A stretch of 64,000 bases of DNA, from NCBI GenBank assembly GCA_017745175.1, contig JAGHZY010000001.1, positions 108,826-172,825 on the forward strand. Reading direction: 5' to 3'. A program made the position numbers and the translations under genes. The notes under the pieces are model-generated. The model was given only the letters and a program-made list of their open reading frames with translations, was not told the DNA's origin and made no database searches. Each line of letters starts with the position of its first letter. The stretch's first letter is position 1. This DNA is from Sphingopyxis sp. Lineage in GTDB: Bacteria > Pseudomonadota > Alphaproteobacteria > Sphingomonadales > Sphingomonadaceae. Shown piece by piece: positions 62,222-64,000 of the stretch.

Positions 62222-62656
62222 TCAGATGCCAATCGCGTAGGATCTGGCGATGAGATCGGCCATTGCTTCTTGAAAATTGTCACATCTTTGCCGGCTCCAG
62301 CCCGTGGTCAGCTCGGCAAAAATCTCTTCCTGCCATAGATGGGCCTGCCGCAGCGCGGCGTGTCCGGCGGCGGTGACGGACAGTTCGCGCCGGCGCCCGT
62401 CGGTCGTGCCTTTCGTCATCGTCAGCAGCCCTGTATCGGTGGCGCTCTTGATCAGACGGGACGCTCCGCTCTGGTCGATACCAAGCTCGCGGGCCACCGC
62501 GTTCACCGTCGCGGGCTCGCCGCGTACGATCAGCGAATGGACAGCCTCGGTCACCAGCACAAGTCGTCCCTGCTCCGCGATCGAGGCATCCCCCGTGGCC
62601 GCGCGGCGCGACCAATGCCGCACGAAGCCGAACAATAATTGCCCAGGGCCCGACAT
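62222..62656 (-). CDS. MarR family transcriptional regulator 3
   Basis: The 144-residue protein has a MarR winged helix: TVNAVARELGIDQSGASRLI and the wing KGTTDGRRRELSVTAAG. ATG 62656 lies 2 bp after the stop of the preceding small gene, so it is co-transcribed and coupled. It probably represses its own operon by binding the palindrome at 63051-63065. Its sequence is distinct from the two MarR genes at the left end. Confidence 0.88.
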   Translation of the reverse strand: MSGPGQLLFGFVRHWSRRAATGDASIAEQGRLVLVTEAVHSLIVRGEPATVNAVARELGIDQSGASRLIKSATDTGLLTMTKGTTDGRRRELSVTAAGHAALRQAHLWQEEIFAELTTGWSRQRCDNFQEAMADLIARSYAIGI

Positions 62657-62658
62657 GT

Positions 62659-63039
62659 CTATTCGGATGCCGCCATCTCGCGGCAGATATAGGCCAGATC
62701 GAGGGCCGATTTCAGGTCCGGCAGCCGCAAAGCGGCCGTCACCTTGGTCCCGGCGACGCGGAATAGCGTCGCCACGCGCGCAGGCTTCCGGCTGTCGGGC
62801 CAGGTGGCGTCCTGCTCGACTACCATGAGCCGTTCGCTGACCGGATGCCAAGAACGCGCCACCAGACGGATCCCCGAACGCTCTACCCAGCCGGCGAACT
62901 GGTCAGGCGTAATCGGGCCGGCCCCTTTGGGTCCGAGGACGACAATCGGATTACCTACCGCGGCGGCCGACCGTCGCAGATCACCAGCGTTCACACCTGC
63001 GTGCCATTCGTTAATGGCTTCTTCGAGCTTCGACTCCAT
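62659..63039 (-). CDS. Small NTF2/SnoaL-like protein of unknown function
   Basis: The 126-residue product starts MESKLEEAINEWHAGVNAGD, which resembles the helical opening of NTF2/SnoaL-fold proteins, and has alternating beta-like stretches later. No catalytic pattern stands out and I cannot name a reaction. ATG 63039 is chosen because an ATG at 63048 overlaps the -10 box. It is followed by MarR 3 after 2 bp. Such pairs often involve a detoxifying or ligand-related enzyme controlled by its own MarR. Confidence 0.7.
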   Translation of the reverse strand: MESKLEEAINEWHAGVNAGDLRRSAAAVGNPIVVLGPKGAGPITPDQFAGWVERSGIRLVARSWHPVSERLMVVEQDATWPDSRKPARVATLFRVAGTKVTAALRLPDLKSALDLAYICREMAASE

Positions 63040-63046
63040 GATCGTC

Positions 63047-63074
63047 ATTGTATGCGAAACGCATATATTGACAA
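63047..63074 (-). promoter_or_regulatory. Promoter of the small gene-MarR 3 pair
   Basis: On the minus strand TTGTCA (63074-63069), a 16-bp spacer and TACAAT (63052-63047). Transcription would start about at the ATG 63039, giving a leaderless mRNA. Confidence 0.5.
63051..63065. promoter_or_regulatory. TATGCG-AAA-CGCATA operator
   Basis: TATGCGAAACGCATA has perfect 6-bp arms and a 3-bp centre. It lies between the -35 and -10 boxes, where a bound repressor would block polymerase. MarR 3 is the natural candidate. Confidence 0.65.
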
Positions 63075-63139
63075 GGGGAGTCAGCGATAGATCGACCGGC
63101 AACTGCCAGCGACCTATCGACCGCTGCGGCGCCGCGGCA

Positions 63140-64000
63140 TCAAGCCGCGAGCCCGGCCTTCCATTCGCGCCTGATTTTCTTTGCGAGGCTCCATTTGTGG
63201 ACCTCGGTGGGACCGTCATAGATGCGGAAGGCGCGCACCTCGCGGAACACCTGTTCGACGATCGTCCTGTCGGTGACCCCGGTGCCGCCCATCACCTGCA
63301 CGCAGCGATCGGCGATGCGCATCAGCGCCTCGGACACCGCGACCTTCGCCATCGAGCTTTCGACCGTGCCGAGCGATCCGGTGTCGAGCACACCCGCGCA
63401 CCAGTCGATCATCAGTTCGGCCTGTTTCAGGTCGATCATATTCTCGGCGAGCATGAAGCCGACGCCCTCGTGCTCGATCAGCGGCTTGCCGAACGCCTCG
63501 CGCCGGTTCGCATAATCGGTCGCGATCTCGTGCGCGCGGATGCAGCAGCCCAGCCAGCGCATGCAGTGCGACAGGCGCGCCGGCGAGAGGCGCACCTGCG
63601 CATAGCGAAAGCCTTCGCCGGCCTGCCCAAGCATCTGGTCGGCAGGCACGCGCAGATTGTCGATCGTCAGCGTCGCATGGCCGCCGGGCATCGAGCTGTC
63701 GATCGTGTTCGGCACCTCGTCGATGCGGATCGCGGGGTCGGGCAGGTCGATCAGGAACATGCACGCGCCTTCCTCCGCCTTTGCCATCACGATGCCGACG
63801 CGCGCCCCCTGCGCACCGGTGATGAAGGTCTTGCGGCCGTTCACCACCCAGTGATTGCCGTCGGGATGGCAGACCGTCTTCATCATCGACGGGTCCGACC
63901 CGGCACCGCCCTCATCGGCGGGCTCGGTCATGAAGAAGGCCGAGCGGACGCGGCCTTCGACCATCGGTTTCAGAAAGCGCGCCTTGAGTTCTGCGCTCCC
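63140..64000 (-). CDS. Acyl-CoA dehydrogenase, N-terminal part outside the window
   Basis: The frame is open to the window edge and reads GSAELKARFLKP before the first ATG inside the window, so the N-terminal domain lies beyond 64000. Visible are FFMTEPADEGGAGSDPSMM (FAD/substrate loop), NGRKTFITGAQGA, FGKPLIEHEGVGFMLAE, QVMGGTGVTDRTIVEQVFR and RIYDGPTEVHKWSLAKKI. The last features resemble the CaiA/ACAD-C group of dehydrogenases found with APH-fold kinases. It lies upstream of, and on the same strand as, the small gene-MarR pair but has a separate region between. Confidence 0.9.
   Translation of the reverse strand, partial: GSAELKARFLKPMVEGRVRSAFFMTEPADEGGAGSDPSMMKTVCHPDGNHWVVNGRKTFITGAQGARVGIVMAKAEEGACMFLIDLPDPAIRIDEVPNTIDSSMPGGHATLTIDNLRVPADQMLGQAGEGFRYAQVRLSPARLSHCMRWLGCCIRAHEIATDYANRREAFGKPLIEHEGVGFMLAENMIDLKQAELMIDWCAGVLDTGSLGTVESSMAKVAVSEALMRIADRCVQVMGGTGVTDRTIVEQVFREVRAFRIYDGPTEVHKWSLAKKIRREWKAGLAA

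Noticed and set aside
1..64000. Mobile elements, CRISPR arrays, tRNA or rRNA genes
   Set aside because: No transposase or integrase motif, no regularly spaced repeats and no tRNA or rRNA sequence was recognised on either strand, although the kdgK scar shows past rearrangement.

Overview
This high-G+C window looks like a chromosomal piece of an alphaproteobacterium, most likely a sphingomonad (Sphingopyxis/Novosphingobium type). The basis is the codon use, a PaoABC-type periplasmic aldehyde oxidoreductase, a TonB-dependent receptor beside catabolic genes, and many duplicated acyl-CoA enzymes. The genus is an inference. I see no rRNA, tRNA, insertion sequence, CRISPR array or origin. Almost all DNA is coding, mostly on the minus strand in short overlapping operons.

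Left part, 1-7.65 kb: an acyl-CoA ligase (cut by the window edge), two MarR regulators, a flavin reductase, LeuD and LeuC homologues that converge on a shared CTAG, an acyl-CoA dehydrogenase and an APH-fold kinase. Four copies of an ACTTAGTATACTAAGT-like palindrome sit at the promoters of these genes, so they look like one MarR-controlled regulon. The kinase-dehydrogenase pair resembles the 4-hydroxyacyl-CoA (LvaA/LvaC, ACAD10/11) system.

Middle-left, 7.7-17 kb: a MHYT-PAS-GGDEF-EAL c-di-GMP enzyme, XdhC and MobA-like cofactor genes, paoABC, a divergent AraC regulator, and a remnant of a 2-keto-3-deoxygluconate kinase fused to the end of the next gene.

Right part, 17-62 kb: a large catabolic island. 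It holds four acyl-CoA ligases, two adjacent acyl-CoA dehydrogenases, three crotonases, five short-chain dehydrogenases, three phytanoyl-CoA dioxygenase homologues, an alpha-methylacyl-CoA racemase, an SCPx-type thiolase, two small paralogous proteins possibly of SCP2 type, and a luciferase-like monooxygenase with flavin reductase and an extra RibB. It also holds an IlvD-type dehydratase, a fused indolepyruvate-type ferredoxin oxidoreductase, a 2-oxoacid dehydrogenase complex (E1a, E1b, E2 without E3), a TonB receptor, an MFS carrier and an ABC exporter. The set resembles the peroxisomal toolkit for branched-chain and sterol side-chain oxidation. I infer that the island degrades a branched or polycyclic carboxylic acid (steroid, bile-acid or terpenoid type). 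No ring-cleaving enzyme is visible, so the substrate is unknown.

Two shared operator families run through the island: GTWAWT-N4-AWTWAC at six promoters (a seventh weaker) and a CGGTCGG half-site palindrome at four sites. Each has a TetR gene next to one copy. A fourth palindrome, TATGCGAAACGCATA, sits at the promoter of a small gene-MarR pair at 62.2-63.1 kb. The window ends inside another acyl-CoA dehydrogenase gene.
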